Under the pieces are notes generated by a model, which saw only the letters and a program-made list of their open reading frames with translations, did no database searches and had not been told where the DNA came from. Below are positions 18,379 to 29,249 of a stretch of 57,481 bases of DNA, piece by piece. Position 1 is the first letter of the stretch. Each line of letters opens with the position of its first letter. Both the position numbers and the translations under genes were made by a program. The stretch is from Tritrichomonas foetus (taxonomy: Eukaryota > Parabasalia > Tritrichomonadida > Tritrichomonadidae): the NCBI GenBank assembly GCA_001839685.1, contig MLAK01001148.1, positions 18,381 through 75,861 of the forward strand, read 5' to 3'.

Positions 18379-21300
18379 ATGGATGGAAAGCGGGCGGATC
18401 CTCAGGGTTCGACCGTTCGCACACCTATCTACGATGGTGACGAAATCGAAATTATTGACAGAGAAATGGAGTTTTCAACAATTCTTGATATTCCTCTCCA
18501 CACCCGAATCAAATCTTCACTTCACGGCTATTTTTCAAAAATTCACGCCACTGTTTCAGCTCCTCCATTCATAGGACTCTTGTATATTATCATTATAAGC
18601 ATTCAGTCGTTTTTCCCGCATTTAATAATAGACAATGACGAATTATGGCCCGAGAGAAGCTTTTTAACAACCATTCTTAGAATATTTGCATATTTATGGG
18701 TTGGCCCCTCAAATAATAAGTTTCATTCTCGCGTTTCAATGTCGTTCACATTTTGTCTCATTTTTATCGTGGCAAATTCACTTTTGATTTGGAGATCGTT
18801 AGTATACAAAAAGTTTCTTCATTTATCATCAATTGAAACATGGACCTCATATATTCTTTTTAAGTTTGTTTTACCTTTGTTTTTACCATTTTTGATGTCA
18901 GGATTTCCTCTTGCAATTCAAAATCTGAAAAATAATGAATATATTTTTCCGAGTGTTTTTGTGGCCATATTAAGTCCAATGATCTCAATTTATTATATAT
19001 TTCTGATGGGGCTGATTATAGTTCCTCGAGTTTTATTAGAAGATGTTTTATTACATGAATGGCTTCCAATTCTTGCAGTTGCTTCGGTTTCAAATTCAAC
19101 ATTATTAACAATGTTTTCTTCATTATTTGCTTGTGTGAAGAATAATTCGAATGTTGGTATTTCTATATGGATGTGTATTCAATCATTTATTTGTGGTTTA
19201 TTAGTTTTTCGATTTACAGCCACACCAAAACGAAAAACATCAGTGATTGTTGGTTCTGTTGGTATTGCTGGTGCAGCAGTTTCATTAATTCAAGCTGTTA
19301 ATTGTTTAATTCCATATCATGTAGCCCCTGAAATTATATTAGTTGTTGCTATAATCTCATATGTAATAATTTTCATTCTTTTGCATTTCATAAATACAAA
19401 AATGATTATCAGGTATTTAGAATTATTTGATGAGTGTATGGGTAATCCAGAGAGTGCTCAAGATTTGATGCAAAAACATATGACAAGTCCTTACATCTTC
19501 CTTGGTTATATGCGAAGCACATTAGAGTATTGCCATCCTTTTTTTATGTCATTTGAGCCATTTAATTATGCCATGTCCAAATGGCCTACTAATTTATCTT
19601 TACTTTTATTTTTTGGTCGAATTTTGTCATTTTTCCCATCTAAAAATGGTCAAATGACATGGGTGGCATCTTTGATGTCACAACATAAATCGTCGTCATC
19701 ATATACTTCATATTTACTTCAATTTAAACATATTGCGCGAACCAGACAATTGTCAATCACGCCTCATTTAAAACGACAGGTTGATGACATTTCAAACCAG
19801 TCATCAAATTTGGGAATAATTATTCGACGATTTTGGGAAAACATTCTACAAAAGAATATAAGTGGTTTTTGGGAAGACATTTATAAAATTAATCGAAAAA
19901 CACAAGAAATTGAAATCGCTTATCAACAATTGTATGACGACTATCCCAATAATGAATTAGTTTTAAAAGAACAGTTGAGATTTATGTATCGAATTAAGAA
20001 AGATTTCATTGAAGCATCAGCAATTCATGAAAAAATTAAAACTCTCCGTCGAGATGGTCATACAAAAGCAGATTTAGCTTTATCTCTCCTACAAAAGGTT
20101 TTTCCATCATTTTCGACAGTTTCAGCGGAGTTTGAACAAATTCGAAATGAAAGTTATTTGATGAGTTTAACAGAAAGTCGATTCGATGAACAATCAATGG
20201 ATCAAGTTGATTCTCAAATAGAAACTGCTGTTCAACTTTTAACGAAAAAATCAACACTCGGTCGTGTTTGGGTAGGAATTCTATTTTTAACCCTTACTAC
20301 ATTTTTAACTATAGGTTTCTATTATTTTTTCCATCAAGACTTTTATAAACGATTTTTAATTCGAGAAAAAGATGCAATCAACTTTTTAAAGCTTGTAAAC
20401 AAAGTTATATATCAATTAAATATCCTAAGTTTCTTTTCATCAGTTTATCCAATATTTTTTGAAGGTTATCCCGCTTCGATACCGGGTAATTTCATGGAAA
20501 TAGTGGCGCCATCGCTTTATCCTAATTATGTGCCGAAAATTAATTTGACGATTGAAAGAATTTCCGAACAAATTTCTTTAATGAGTGAATTTATAACAGA
20601 TATTTCATCAGCTCTAGTAAAATTAGATCCGAATGATAGTCATGTTCAATACATTCATACATATTTAACAAAGATTGATGTTCTCGATGGAAAAAATACA
20701 TTAGAATTAATAAATCAGCTTTTACTAGATAATAATAATATGTATATATACACAAATCCAAAAGATTATTTAAATTCAGTTGAATATCAACGCTATTCCA
20801 TCTTTACTTATCAATTAGTGAATATGTTTGATATGATTTCAATCAATGGATTATTATATTCATCTGCAATTGATAGTGATCGCGTTCGAAAATTAAATGA
20901 AAAGTTCGTTTTGGTAACTTTGACTGCAATTTTATTAATCACACTTCCATTTGTATTAATTTTATTTAAACTACAAATTGAATCTAATTCAATTGCAGAA
21001 AGTTTTACTTTTATTCCAAACACCGAAATTCGTGCGATTATTAATGAATTTGGCAGTAATATTTCAAAAATTGAAGAAGATGCCAATGCTATTGCACATA
21101 TTAGTCAATTGGCCTCATATAAAAATGCAGAAGTTGCAAAACAAATTTTTGTTTTTGGTTTAACATTTATTCCATGTATTGTTTTTTGTCTTTGTACATA
21201 TTATTCTTCGTCGCTTTTTGTGAATAAAACTGGTTCATTATCTTATAAAATCTACACACTTGTATCACCATTTGCTCAAATGACATCTGGTGTTAGTTTT

Positions 21301-23055
21301 TTAGTAAAAGCTGCACTAATTGATACGGATCCGACCATTTATTTACCAATAAATGAAACTCGTGAAAATATTATTCAATTGGCCGAAGTAATCCTTCAAA
21401 TTTCAATCAAATCATTTTCTCAAGGAATGTGGAGTCAAGTAGCTGGAGTTGATTCTTTATATAAACTGTATTCTAAAGAAAATAGTAACGTTATTGACAC
21501 TTTTCGTGATGTTTTTCCACCAATTTCAGACAAAGTTCCAAAACCAATGTCTCATTTTGAACAATTTGCAACTGCAGATCTTACTCATTGTTTTGATATT
21601 GTTTTAAGTTACGCTTTATCTTATTTATCAACACATAAAAGAGAAACCACACCTGCAAATATCAACGATGAAATAATGCAAAGTTTAGTTTATTGGTTTT
21701 CTCAATTTGGTGTGATTAATCGAACGCTTATATATTTCGATGTTGTAGAGAAATATGTTCTTGATGAAATTGGTCATTTCGAAACTAATGAACAAATTTT
21801 TATTTCATTAACGATAATTTTCCAACTTTTTGGATTATTGGCAATAATTATGTATTTCCTTCAAAGACATAATGCTATTATTGGATCTTTACGATTCTAT
21901 CATTTTATTAAAGCACAAGTTTTGCTTGCCTGTCAAAATGTAATTTTCTTAATCGAAAAGAGTAAAATGATTCATGATAAAAATAATGCAACTTTTTCCA
22001 ATGCTGAATTCATTGTTAATAAAATAGGTCAAGGGATCGCAATAGTTGATCCATCTTTAGCTGTTGTCGATTTTAATCCAGCTTTTTCCAGTATAATTCA
22101 ATTGGATGATAATAATGAACTGAAAGGAAAATTGATCAACGAATTGATTATGAAAGAAGATGGTGATAGTTCATGGACAGATTTTATGGTTAATTTAAAT
22201 GAATGCATTGTTGGTAAATATAATCCACGATTCACACAAAATATTACTGGCAAATTACGTGATGGACAAGTTGTTCATTTCGCATGCAGTGTAATTGCAA
22301 TGAATTCATGTGGGCCTGCAGAAGATGGTGACACTAAAGCAATCGAAAAAGTTGCAATTATTTTTGATGATTGTACTCAAATGAATATTAGGCAACAAAT
22401 TATTCAACATGAAATGAATTTAACTCGAGAAATCCTCGCTCAGTCAATGCCTGACAGATTAATTGATGAATTCGTTCAAAATGGCTGTGAAGGATTATCA
22501 TTTGTTGCTAATTCAATTTCAATTTGTCAACTTAAGGTTTGTTGTGATAAAGAATTTGAAAAAGGTTCGAATACTTCATATAAAATCTATGAAGAAATCT
22601 TTGAAATGTTTGATAAAGAAATTAAGAACTTTGATTTGTTATGCAAAGCTCGAATTTTTGGAAATATCTATGTATTGGTTGGTGGAATTTTCGCAGAAGT
22701 GAATAAGCCAGAAAAGCATGCGGAACAAGCAGCAAGATTCGCACTCAAAATGATTGATTTGACTGAAGAATACTCACAAAATACAGGTTCAACAGTGGAA
22801 ATCACTGCTGGAATGCATACTGGTGGTCCAACTGTAATTGGAATCATGGAAAATCAAAGACCATCGTTGCAAATAATTGGGCCTGTAATGGAAATGGCCA
22901 CACAAATGACACTTACTGGATTGAGCAAACAACTTCAAGTGACACGTGCTGTGTATGAGATTATATTTTCGGCTGGTTTCCATATTGTTGAAAGAGGTGA
23001 TACATTAATTAGAGGTGAGCAATATGCAACAACCTACTTAGTAAGCCAGAAATAG
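18379..23055 (+). CDS. multi-TM PAS protein with degenerate cyclase domain, 1558 aa
   Basis: The frame opens at a TTG (18319); the first in-frame ATG is 18379. Architecture matches the upstream cyclase: an N-terminal TM cluster at about residues 50-360, a helical middle, a second TM cluster, a PAS domain at about 1205-1310 (GQGIAIVDPSLAVVDFNP), and a cyclase-homology domain at about 1352-1555. Aligned to the intact neighbour, the first metal Asp is Gln1384 (ICQLKV) and the second is Asn1429 (IFGNIYV). The FDIIGDPINVASR block has become LQIIGPVMEMATQ, losing the adenine Asp (Gln1498) and the transition-state Asn and Arg. Only the Lys before the second metal site remains (KARIFG). The 45-residue spacing is kept, so the fold is probably retained while catalysis is not. 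It could act as a non-catalytic partner or a sensor. Confidence 0.85.
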   Translation: MDGKRADPQGSTVRTPIYDGDEIEIIDREMEFSTILDIPLHTRIKSSLHGYFSKIHATVSAPPFIGLLYIIIISIQSFFPHLIIDNDELWPERSFLTTILRIFAYLWVGPSNNKFHSRVSMSFTFCLIFIVANSLLIWRSLVYKKFLHLSSIETWTSYILFKFVLPLFLPFLMSGFPLAIQNLKNNEYIFPSVFVAILSPMISIYYIFLMGLIIVPRVLLEDVLLHEWLPILAVASVSNSTLLTMFSSLFACVKNNSNVGISIWMCIQSFICGLLVFRFTATPKRKTSVIVGSVGIAGAAVSLIQAVNCLIPYHVAPEIILVVAIISYVIIFILLHFINTKMIIRYLELFDECMGNPESAQDLMQKHMTSPYIFLGYMRSTLEYCHPFFMSFEPFNYAMSKWPTNLSLLLFFGRILSFFPSKNGQMTWVASLMSQHKSSSSYTSYLLQFKHIARTRQLSITPHLKRQVDDISNQSSNLGIIIRRFWENILQKNISGFWEDIYKINRKTQEIEIAYQQLYDDYPNNELVLKEQLRFMYRIKKDFIEASAIHEKIKTLRRDGHTKADLALSLLQKVFPSFSTVSAEFEQIRNESYLMSLTESRFDEQSMDQVDSQIETAVQLLTKKSTLGRVWVGILFLTLTTFLTIGFYYFFHQDFYKRFLIREKDAINFLKLVNKVIYQLNILSFFSSVYPIFFEGYPASIPGNFMEIVAPSLYPNYVPKINLTIERISEQISLMSEFITDISSALVKLDPNDSHVQYIHTYLTKIDVLDGKNTLELINQLLLDNNNMYIYTNPKDYLNSVEYQRYSIFTYQLVNMFDMISINGLLYSSAIDSDRVRKLNEKFVLVTLTAILLITLPFVLILFKLQIESNSIAESFTFIPNTEIRAIINEFGSNISKIEEDANAIAHISQLASYKNAEVAKQIFVFGLTFIPCIVFCLCTYYSSSLFVNKTGSLSYKIYTLVSPFAQMTSGVSFLVKAALIDTDPTIYLPINETRENIIQLAEVILQISIKSFSQGMWSQVAGVDSLYKLYSKENSNVIDTFRDVFPPISDKVPKPMSHFEQFATADLTHCFDIVLSYALSYLSTHKRETTPANINDEIMQSLVYWFSQFGVINRTLIYFDVVEKYVLDEIGHFETNEQIFISLTIIFQLFGLLAIIMYFLQRHNAIIGSLRFYHFIKAQVLLACQNVIFLIEKSKMIHDKNNATFSNAEFIVNKIGQGIAIVDPSLAVVDFNPAFSSIIQLDDNNELKGKLINELIMKEDGDSSWTDFMVNLNECIVGKYNPRFTQNITGKLRDGQVVHFACSVIAMNSCGPAEDGDTKAIEKVAIIFDDCTQMNIRQQIIQHEMNLTREILAQSMPDRLIDEFVQNGCEGLSFVANSISICQLKVCCDKEFEKGSNTSYKIYEEIFEMFDKEIKNFDLLCKARIFGNIYVLVGGIFAEVNKPEKHAEQAARFALKMIDLTEEYSQNTGSTVEITAGMHTGGPTVIGIMENQRPSLQIIGPVMEMATQMTLTGLSKQLQVTRAVYEIIFSAGFHIVERGDTLIRGEQYATTYLVSQK

Positions 23056-23304
23056 AGTCATTTGTTTTGTTATTTTTTGTTTTTATTTGTAAATATAATA
23101 TTTAGAACATTTTTTGTGCTTTTTTATTGTTTCTAAACATGTTCGTATTCTTGATCAACTTTTGAAAATGAAGATACGCTTTATTTACATGTTAAATGCT
23201 AATGAATGAAAAAAGAAGAAAAAAATTCAAATGTTCCAATATCATGATGTTTAAAATATATACAATAAGATCTGCATATATCAAAAATTATAAATACAAA
23301 TATA

Positions 23305-24639
23305 TTACCTAATAATTACGGTGGAAAAATCTGGTCTCTCATCATATGATGGTGTTGTTTCGTCTTTAAGATCATATGTTCTCATAGTGTCATCGATTGC
23401 AATTGTTGCAATCAATGAATCATCACTTGAAGAAACAATATTAATAATATCGCCAACATTTCCACCAACATAAGCATTCCTTTTGAAATCACTATTACGA
23501 ATTTCCCAGTAAGCAGACATTCCCCGATGAGCAATAGCAAGTCCCCATTTTGGCGTATATGAAATACTAGAAATTGGAGCACCAGTTTGGAATGTCTTCA
23601 ATTCATCATGTGATTGAATTGGAATATATCTTACATTTCCATTTTCACTGTCATCAGCTGTTATCACAACATGATAACTTTGCCAAGCAAGTGAAGTAAT
23701 ATCACAACTATTTCCTTTATTATTAAAGATTGATTTCATTCCATTATTTCCCCAAATCATCACTTTTTCATCAACATCTGAAATAGATGCAAGATTAGAA
23801 CCATCCGGCGACCATTTAACATTAGTTACTTCTCCATGCAGCCCAAAAAGCGGCTCATGCGTATTGCTTCGAACATCAGATATGTTAATGATTGAATCAT
23901 CGCCTCCTGTCGCAATTCGATACCCACCGAACGAGCTAATTGAACCAACATGATTATCATGAGGCACAAAGGATCGAATGATTTGACATTTGTTTACATC
24001 CCACAATTCCACTTGTCCCTTTGCAGAAATAACAACATGATCATCAACCCAGCAAACAGAATTAATATCCAACTCTGACTCCAGCACTTCAGTCACATTC
24101 CCTTTCTGCCACAAATAAACTGCTGAACCGAGTGCAACAATAATAGAATTTTTATTACTAATATCTATAAGCTGAGATGGAAATTCATTTATAACATCAG
24201 GAGCTTCCAAAATGGTTTCAATGATTTTTGGCTTTATCAAATTTTTCCGATTGTGACCGAATTTGTTTTGCGACCCGGGCGATCGAAATGAGCCGTGGAT
24301 TTTTCTCGAAGAACTGTTAATGTTATTGTATTTGGTCGATGAAGGAGTCGAAAGCATGTTTATAAAATTTTTTGGCGGCATTGTTTGTGAGCCGATAAAA
24401 ACGTCGTTGGGACTTTCGAGGAAAGAAAAGAAATCAAAATTATCTCTATTCAAGGCTTTTCTGTCCATTGTGAGAAATCGATCTTTTGCGTTTGATGATG
24501 TTCGTCTTTTCATTGGATATTTTTGAAGAGAAAGTGAAGGCGTTTCATATGTGAGTATATTCCGAATGGTATCTTGCCCTGTTCGATCCAAATGGGCAGA
24601 AAAATCATCATTCATAAGCTTCCTTAACGTATGAAACAT
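23305..24639 (-). CDS. Cdc20/Cdh1 (Fizzy) family WD40 activator of APC/C, 444 aa
   Basis: Starts at ATG 24639, 20 nt after a minus-strand Inr-like TCACTT. A C-box-like motif, DRFLTMDR, lies at residues 53-60. The segment PKIIETILEAPDVINEFP and then LIDISNKNSIIVALGSAVYL leads into a seven-bladed WD40 propeller (about 150-435; for example VELWDVNKCQIIRSF and KWSPDGSNLASISD). The protein ends in Ile-Arg, the C-terminal IR tail by which Cdc20 and Cdh1 dock on the APC/C. Family function: it recruits D-box and KEN substrates to the anaphase-promoting complex. I cannot tell Cdc20 from Cdh1 with confidence. The C-box departs from the usual DR(F/Y)IPxR. Confidence 0.87.
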   Translation of the reverse strand: MFHTLRKLMNDDFSAHLDRTGQDTIRNILTYETPSLSLQKYPMKRRTSSNAKDRFLTMDRKALNRDNFDFFSFLESPNDVFIGSQTMPPKNFINMLSTPSSTKYNNINSSSRKIHGSFRSPGSQNKFGHNRKNLIKPKIIETILEAPDVINEFPSQLIDISNKNSIIVALGSAVYLWQKGNVTEVLESELDINSVCWVDDHVVISAKGQVELWDVNKCQIIRSFVPHDNHVGSISSFGGYRIATGGDDSIINISDVRSNTHEPLFGLHGEVTNVKWSPDGSNLASISDVDEKVMIWGNNGMKSIFNNKGNSCDITSLAWQSYHVVITADDSENGNVRYIPIQSHDELKTFQTGAPISSISYTPKWGLAIAHRGMSAYWEIRNSDFKRNAYVGGNVGDIINIVSSSDDSLIATIAIDDTMRTYDLKDETTPSYDERPDFSTVIIR

Positions 24640-24655
24640 TGAAAAAAATTCTGAA

Positions 24656-24661
24656 AAGTGA
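24656..24661 (-). promoter_or_regulatory. Inr-like TCACTT for the Cdc20-like gene
   Basis: Minus-strand TCACTT with its A 20 nt before the ATG, the same spacing as in the cyclin gene. Confidence 0.5.
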
Positions 24662-25029
24662 AAAAGTTGATTTTTTTCTGCTGATAAATGGTTGTAGAAA
24701 TGATAGCATATAAGGTCAAATGAAAAGCTCTATTAAAGAAAAGTGCCCACCAGTAACTCAGTTGACAGAAACAATGAATTTCAATTTGATGTGTGAACCT
24801 TTGATAATAGTGTCAAATAATACAATGGCAGGCGAGTCCTAGAGAACATTTCGTATTCAAACGAAATATTTCTGTATATATTTGGTCGGACGATACGATA
24901 AAAACAATTCCGGTAAAACCTTACCAAATTTCAGGTTATAAATGTTCTCTAATATTTCATCAAGAAAGATCGGTTATTTAGTCAACTTAAGTGATTTTAT
25001 AACGTGATATAAAAGACTGTATTTTGCAA

Positions 25030-26125
25030 AGATGTATACAAACTAACTAGCTCTAGATGTAGAAGACTATTGAGAGATCTAAATGAATAATTGTTGATAT
25101 TATTGTCATCTAAAAATTATTTAATTGTAATCCTATTAATAATATATAAATATTATAATTTAAAAATCAAGATACAGAGAAAACCAAATCCAAAAAAAAA
25201 TTGTGAGAAAAAAATAAATCCCACAGAAATTTCTGAGAATTATTGAGATAAAAAGTGATTTTATTGTATTAATATCTTGATTATTTCTAATCATAAATCG
25301 TGCTTTTTATTATCATATGACCCTCCATCGAAAATTATAATGTTTTCCAAAATACAAAAATGAAGTATAAAAAAAATATTAATAATTTTGATATAAATAA
25401 AAAAAATTTAGGCATCAATGAGAAGATTACGAATGTTTTGCCATCTAATTGGCGAGTCATCAGAAAATTCACTTGGCATCGAGTCTGGAAAAAAACATAT
25501 TGGATTCCATTTTTCTTGATTTGGTCTTTCAATCGTTGTATCTGTATCCCTGCTTGAGAATGTGCTGTTGAGGACTGCCAGTCTATTTTCTTCATATACT
25601 AAAATTTTATGACAGAAAAGATTTCAATACATTCTTATTTGTCAAATGGAAATTGAATTAATTCAACATCACTGAGTTAAAACTATCAAAATTTTCGCGA
25701 TTTTTAATTAAAAATCGATAGAAGAAGTGTAAATAGAATTATGGGAAGCAGTATTATAATCTTTGTGATTCTTGGAAAAAAAGCTTCTCACAATTTTTTT
25801 TTAGGCTTTCTCCAAAATCGCTCTTTTTTCGGTTTAATTGTTGCAAAATTTCAAAACTATGAATAAATATGGCTCATAACTATAAAAAATAGATTTAACA
25901 ATTGACTGAAAGCTGTTCACCCGAAAACTGAAACAATAGCTTCTTCAGAATCATTTTCGAAATATTTTTGAATTCGGCCATTTGCGAAGTTTGCGATAAG
26001 GGAAATTTTCGTCATTCTTTTAGCTATTTAGGTTTTGATTTTTGACTGATGGTATTAAGTAATACTGATGATAAGGATCATTTTAGTGATTTCGTACGTT
26101 AAGACTATTTGGTCTGTATACATCT
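25030..26125. mobile_element. TIR-bounded repeat element, copy 1 (internally deleted)
   Basis: About 1.1 kb, almost identical to 46695-47952 and in the same orientation. It starts AGATGTATACAAACTAAC and ends in CTGTATACATCT, so the ends form short terminal inverted repeats. Compared with copy 2 it lacks about 159 bp inside its coding remnant; the deletion joins at GAAA direct repeats. No target-site duplication is visible around this copy (left flank ttttgcaa, right flank tagagtta). Surrounding sequence from 24662 to 26838 otherwise holds no gene that I can see. Confidence 0.75.
25408..25623 (-). pseudogene. coding remnant inside repeat copy 1 (start lost, internal deletion)
   Basis: The overlapping longer frame (25335-25595) ends in AT-rich noise. 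A better coding frame on the same strand runs from 25623 down to a stop at 25408-25410. It reads ENRLAVLNSTFSSRY, then KWNPICFFPDSMPSEFSDDS, then RWQNIRNLLIDA and stop. It is rich in Trp and Pro, and matches the longer version in copy 2 except for the deleted middle. It has no usable start Met. I do not recognise the family. Confidence 0.5.
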
Positions 26126-26838
26126 TAGAGTTATTAAAAAATCCTACAAAAGTAAATTTCAGAATTTAGAAAATTGAATATTATTCAATTATCCAACATT
26201 AAATTGTCTAAATATCATCATCAATAACCGAGAAATTCCGATTTTAATCCTTTTGTAAAACTAAACAAATATCATTAGAAATAGAAACATCTCGAGTTTG
26301 ATGGAAATACACTGCATCGCGTTTTTTACAAAAGATGGATAGGTGTTTAACGGACAGATTATTTAATTAGAAAAAAAAATGTTATTTTCTTATCAAAAGA
26401 AAATGCCTTTTTCTTTCATATACTGGAAAAACTATATTAAAAAATGAAAATAATTAATTAACATCATCTATATTCTTTCTGCAACTAGAAAATATATATT
26501 TTAATATGACAAATTATCCCAAAAAAGTTGTTCTAATTTGTTTTCGTAGAAAACAACAATTGTGAATATGGTAAATTCGAAAAATTGAAAATTTCACACA
26601 AAATAAAAAAAATTCAATGCTCATTAACCTTTTCTATCCCATTCAAAATACATCATCTGAGGAGTAACATCTCACTAAAATATTCAATAATCTAATTAAT
26701 TAAAATGTTCATCCCAAAATTTATGTTATTCAATGCCTTATTCAATACTCATCATATTTTTAAGTTTTCAACGACTTTTTTTATCACAGAAACTTCACGT
26801 GACATTTACTAAACACTACAAAAACTCAAAACTGGCAT

Positions 26839-26844
26839 TCATTA
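26839..26844 (+). promoter_or_regulatory. Inr-like TCATTA for the Myb gene
   Basis: TCATTA fits TCAYWW, with its A 7 nt before the ATG at 26848. Confidence 0.55.
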
Positions 26845-26847
26845 CAA

Positions 26848-28383
26848 ATGAATATTATCTACCCGGGAGTAAGTTCAAGAACCCCATCTATTCTCCCACA
26901 TACTCAACCAAAACCAGTATGTGCGTCAACAGTGCCCGTTAATTCCGCGGCATCCCTCGCTCAACTCGCTCAGCTCAATCAAATGTCACAAATTAATCAA
27001 ATGACAAACTTATCGACAGTTTCTGGTCTTCCATCGAACGTCCAAAACAATGCAATTCTTAATCCGCCATTGTCAGCTTCGAGGGCTCCACCAAATCCTT
27101 TGACAAACGAGATCAATTCAAATTCACTCCAAAATCAGCCAAACGTCAATTTACATATTGTAAATAATACTGCGAATATTTCTCATATGAATGGAAGCCC
27201 CTCCATCAGCGCAAACTCAAATCTTTCCGCGAATATTCAGCAAAATCAACATCAAGGAAATTCAATTCAAAACATGCCGAATGGAAAACCAAAAAAAATC
27301 AGAAAATTGTTCTCTGCTGAAGAAGATGCTCTTCTCTCTCGAATTATGTATGAACAGCCTTTCACGACCTGGATCGTTGTTGCTGCTCAGATTCCCGGGA
27401 GGAGCGCCCGCCAATGTCGAGACCGTTGGGCCAACTATTTATCGCCTGAAAACAAGAACGGCCCATGGAGCGATGAAGAAGATAAACTTCTCGCTTGTAA
27501 GTTCAGCGAATTTGGGCCTCAGTGGACAACAATTGCGAAGTTTTTTGATGGAAGAAGTGAAAATAATGTAAAAAATCGTTGGTATACGCATTTAAGAGGA
27601 AAATATCAATCACCAACAGTTAGTAATAATAATTTGTCTGAGATTAATAATCATAATAATAACAATAATAACAATTTAAGCGTGAATGTGAAAAAAGCTA
27701 CAGAAAGACCAGTAACATTAACAGCTCCACCAAATGCTCAAGTTTTACAATCTAACATTTCAATGCCTCAAGAATTAGATATGTCAGCGATTCTTTCGAA
27801 TATGAATGCGATAAATTTTTTAAATATTGGACAAAGTATTAATAATGTGAATGTGAATATAAGCAATATGCCGAATTTAAATAATAATGTTGTAATAACA
27901 CATCCAAATGTAAATTTAAGTATAAATGGAATAAATAATATTAGTCCTGATTTCAACACAAGTATAAATGGTGTACCAAGCCAGCCAAACTTAGCCCTCA
28001 CTAGCATCATACAAAACAATACTCCTAATTTAACCAATAACATAACCAGTAATATAACAAATAATTTGACCAATATAATAACAAATGGAATTCCATCAAA
28101 TCTTAATAATGTTATCAATAGTAATATCACGAATTGTGTTGAAAGTAACCTTGGTGAAATCCAAAACACTGGACGAGTTCCGACACTGAATCTCACAAGT
28201 AGTCTCGTATCTCAAAATGTTACCCTTCCGCCGCCAAGGAAATCCGCTCATGCACTTCTTCCACCGATTTCAACCCTAGAAATGGAAATTGGAAGTTCAA
28301 GAACAGTTGTTCCAACTGCATCCCAATCTGCGAGAATGAGATGTGCATCAGCTCAACCATTCACAACATATAGAAATGTGTAA
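26848..28383 (+). CDS. two-repeat (R2R3-type) Myb DNA-binding protein, 511 aa
   Basis: Starts at ATG 26848, 7 nt after an Inr-like TCATTA. Residues 1-145 are low-complexity (Asn, Gln and Ser). Two Myb repeats follow at about 150-200 (KLFSAEEDALLSRIM through QCRDRWANYL) and 203-252 (GPWSDEEDKLLACKFSEFG through NVKNRWYTHL). The spaced tryptophans are present in both (first helix of the first repeat has F for W, as is common). The tail of about 255 residues is very Asn-rich. Family role: sequence-specific transcription factor in the nucleus; trichomonads have many two-repeat Mybs. The Asn runs come from AAT/AAC repeats at about 27627-27680. Confidence 0.9.
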   Translation: MNIIYPGVSSRTPSILPHTQPKPVCASTVPVNSAASLAQLAQLNQMSQINQMTNLSTVSGLPSNVQNNAILNPPLSASRAPPNPLTNEINSNSLQNQPNVNLHIVNNTANISHMNGSPSISANSNLSANIQQNQHQGNSIQNMPNGKPKKIRKLFSAEEDALLSRIMYEQPFTTWIVVAAQIPGRSARQCRDRWANYLSPENKNGPWSDEEDKLLACKFSEFGPQWTTIAKFFDGRSENNVKNRWYTHLRGKYQSPTVSNNNLSEINNHNNNNNNNLSVNVKKATERPVTLTAPPNAQVLQSNISMPQELDMSAILSNMNAINFLNIGQSINNVNVNISNMPNLNNNVVITHPNVNLSINGINNISPDFNTSINGVPSQPNLALTSIIQNNTPNLTNNITSNITNNLTNIITNGIPSNLNNVINSNITNCVESNLGEIQNTGRVPTLNLTSSLVSQNVTLPPPRKSAHALLPPISTLEMEIGSSRTVVPTASQSARMRCASAQPFTTYRNV

Positions 28384-28622
28384 TTTTCGTATTATTTATA
28401 GAATTTTGTATTTTATTTATTTGTATGTATTAGTTTTATGTTTATATGTAAACTACTTTCAACAATTTTGGATTGTTATTTATTTTGGTTTTTTTAGTCG
28501 TTCTTCGTTGTATATTTAAGAGTGAAATGGAACAATGTTTATTATGATTAAAGATATATCATTTCCCATTGTTATAACTTATACTACTAATCTTTTAAAA
28601 AAGATAAAGTGATTTTAGTTCA

Positions 28623-28925
28623 ATGTCAGATTTTCTGATTGATGAATACATAAAAAATATTCAAAAATGTCAATATCAAAAGGCTTTGAATCCTTCCATA
28701 GATTTGATAAACGAGTATTCAACCTATTTTAAACCCAAAATCACACCAGAACAATCTTTCAATCGGTTTCACTGTTTCCAAATGTCGAAAACAAATAGTA
28801 TATTTTTAAATGGAAACCAACAAAGCGCAAAAGAAGCGACTCATGCTGGTTTTACAAAGATGAAAGAAGCAAGAAATATTTTCCTAGAAACAAAAATGAT
28901 ACCAGAATCCGCAATGCATTGGTAG
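28623..28925 (+). CDS. hypothetical protein, 100 aa, possibly a truncated gene
   Basis: ATG at 28623, stop TAG at 28923. I do not recognise the sequence (for example FNRFHCFQMSKTNSIFLNG). After the stop the same frame stays open for about 40 more codons (ENIPLIKTFFSNSNSFGTFT), so it may be the 5' part of a decaying gene. No Inr motif is seen. It lies 240 nt after the Myb gene on the same strand. Confidence 0.35.
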   Translation: MSDFLIDEYIKNIQKCQYQKALNPSIDLINEYSTYFKPKITPEQSFNRFHCFQMSKTNSIFLNGNQQSAKEATHAGFTKMKEARNIFLETKMIPESAMHW

Positions 28926-29249
28926 ACCGAAAACATTCCTTTGATAAAAACTTTCTTTTCAAATTCGAATTCATTTGGTACTTTTACATTGTGGGGGCAG
29001 TATCCAGTCTTTTCTACGTCATACAAGTTCGTAGCAAAATTTTGAAAGGAGTTTATTTACATAAATATCTGGATTTACTTATTTCTATTTTCTACATCTA
29101 GTATTTGTATTCAATTAAATCATGAAAATTATATAAAAACGAAAATAATGTCATTTCATTAGTTATGTACAAAACTGAAATCACTAATCAAGAAAATTGT
29201 TCATAATTATATAAAAAACAAACTAATTATCGCTGATCTTATTTTTATT

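Noticed and set aside
27768..28196. 142-codon minus-strand hydrophobic frame inside the Myb gene
   Set aside because: Antisense of Asn/Ile-rich codons always looks Leu/Ile/Val-rich; not a membrane protein gene.
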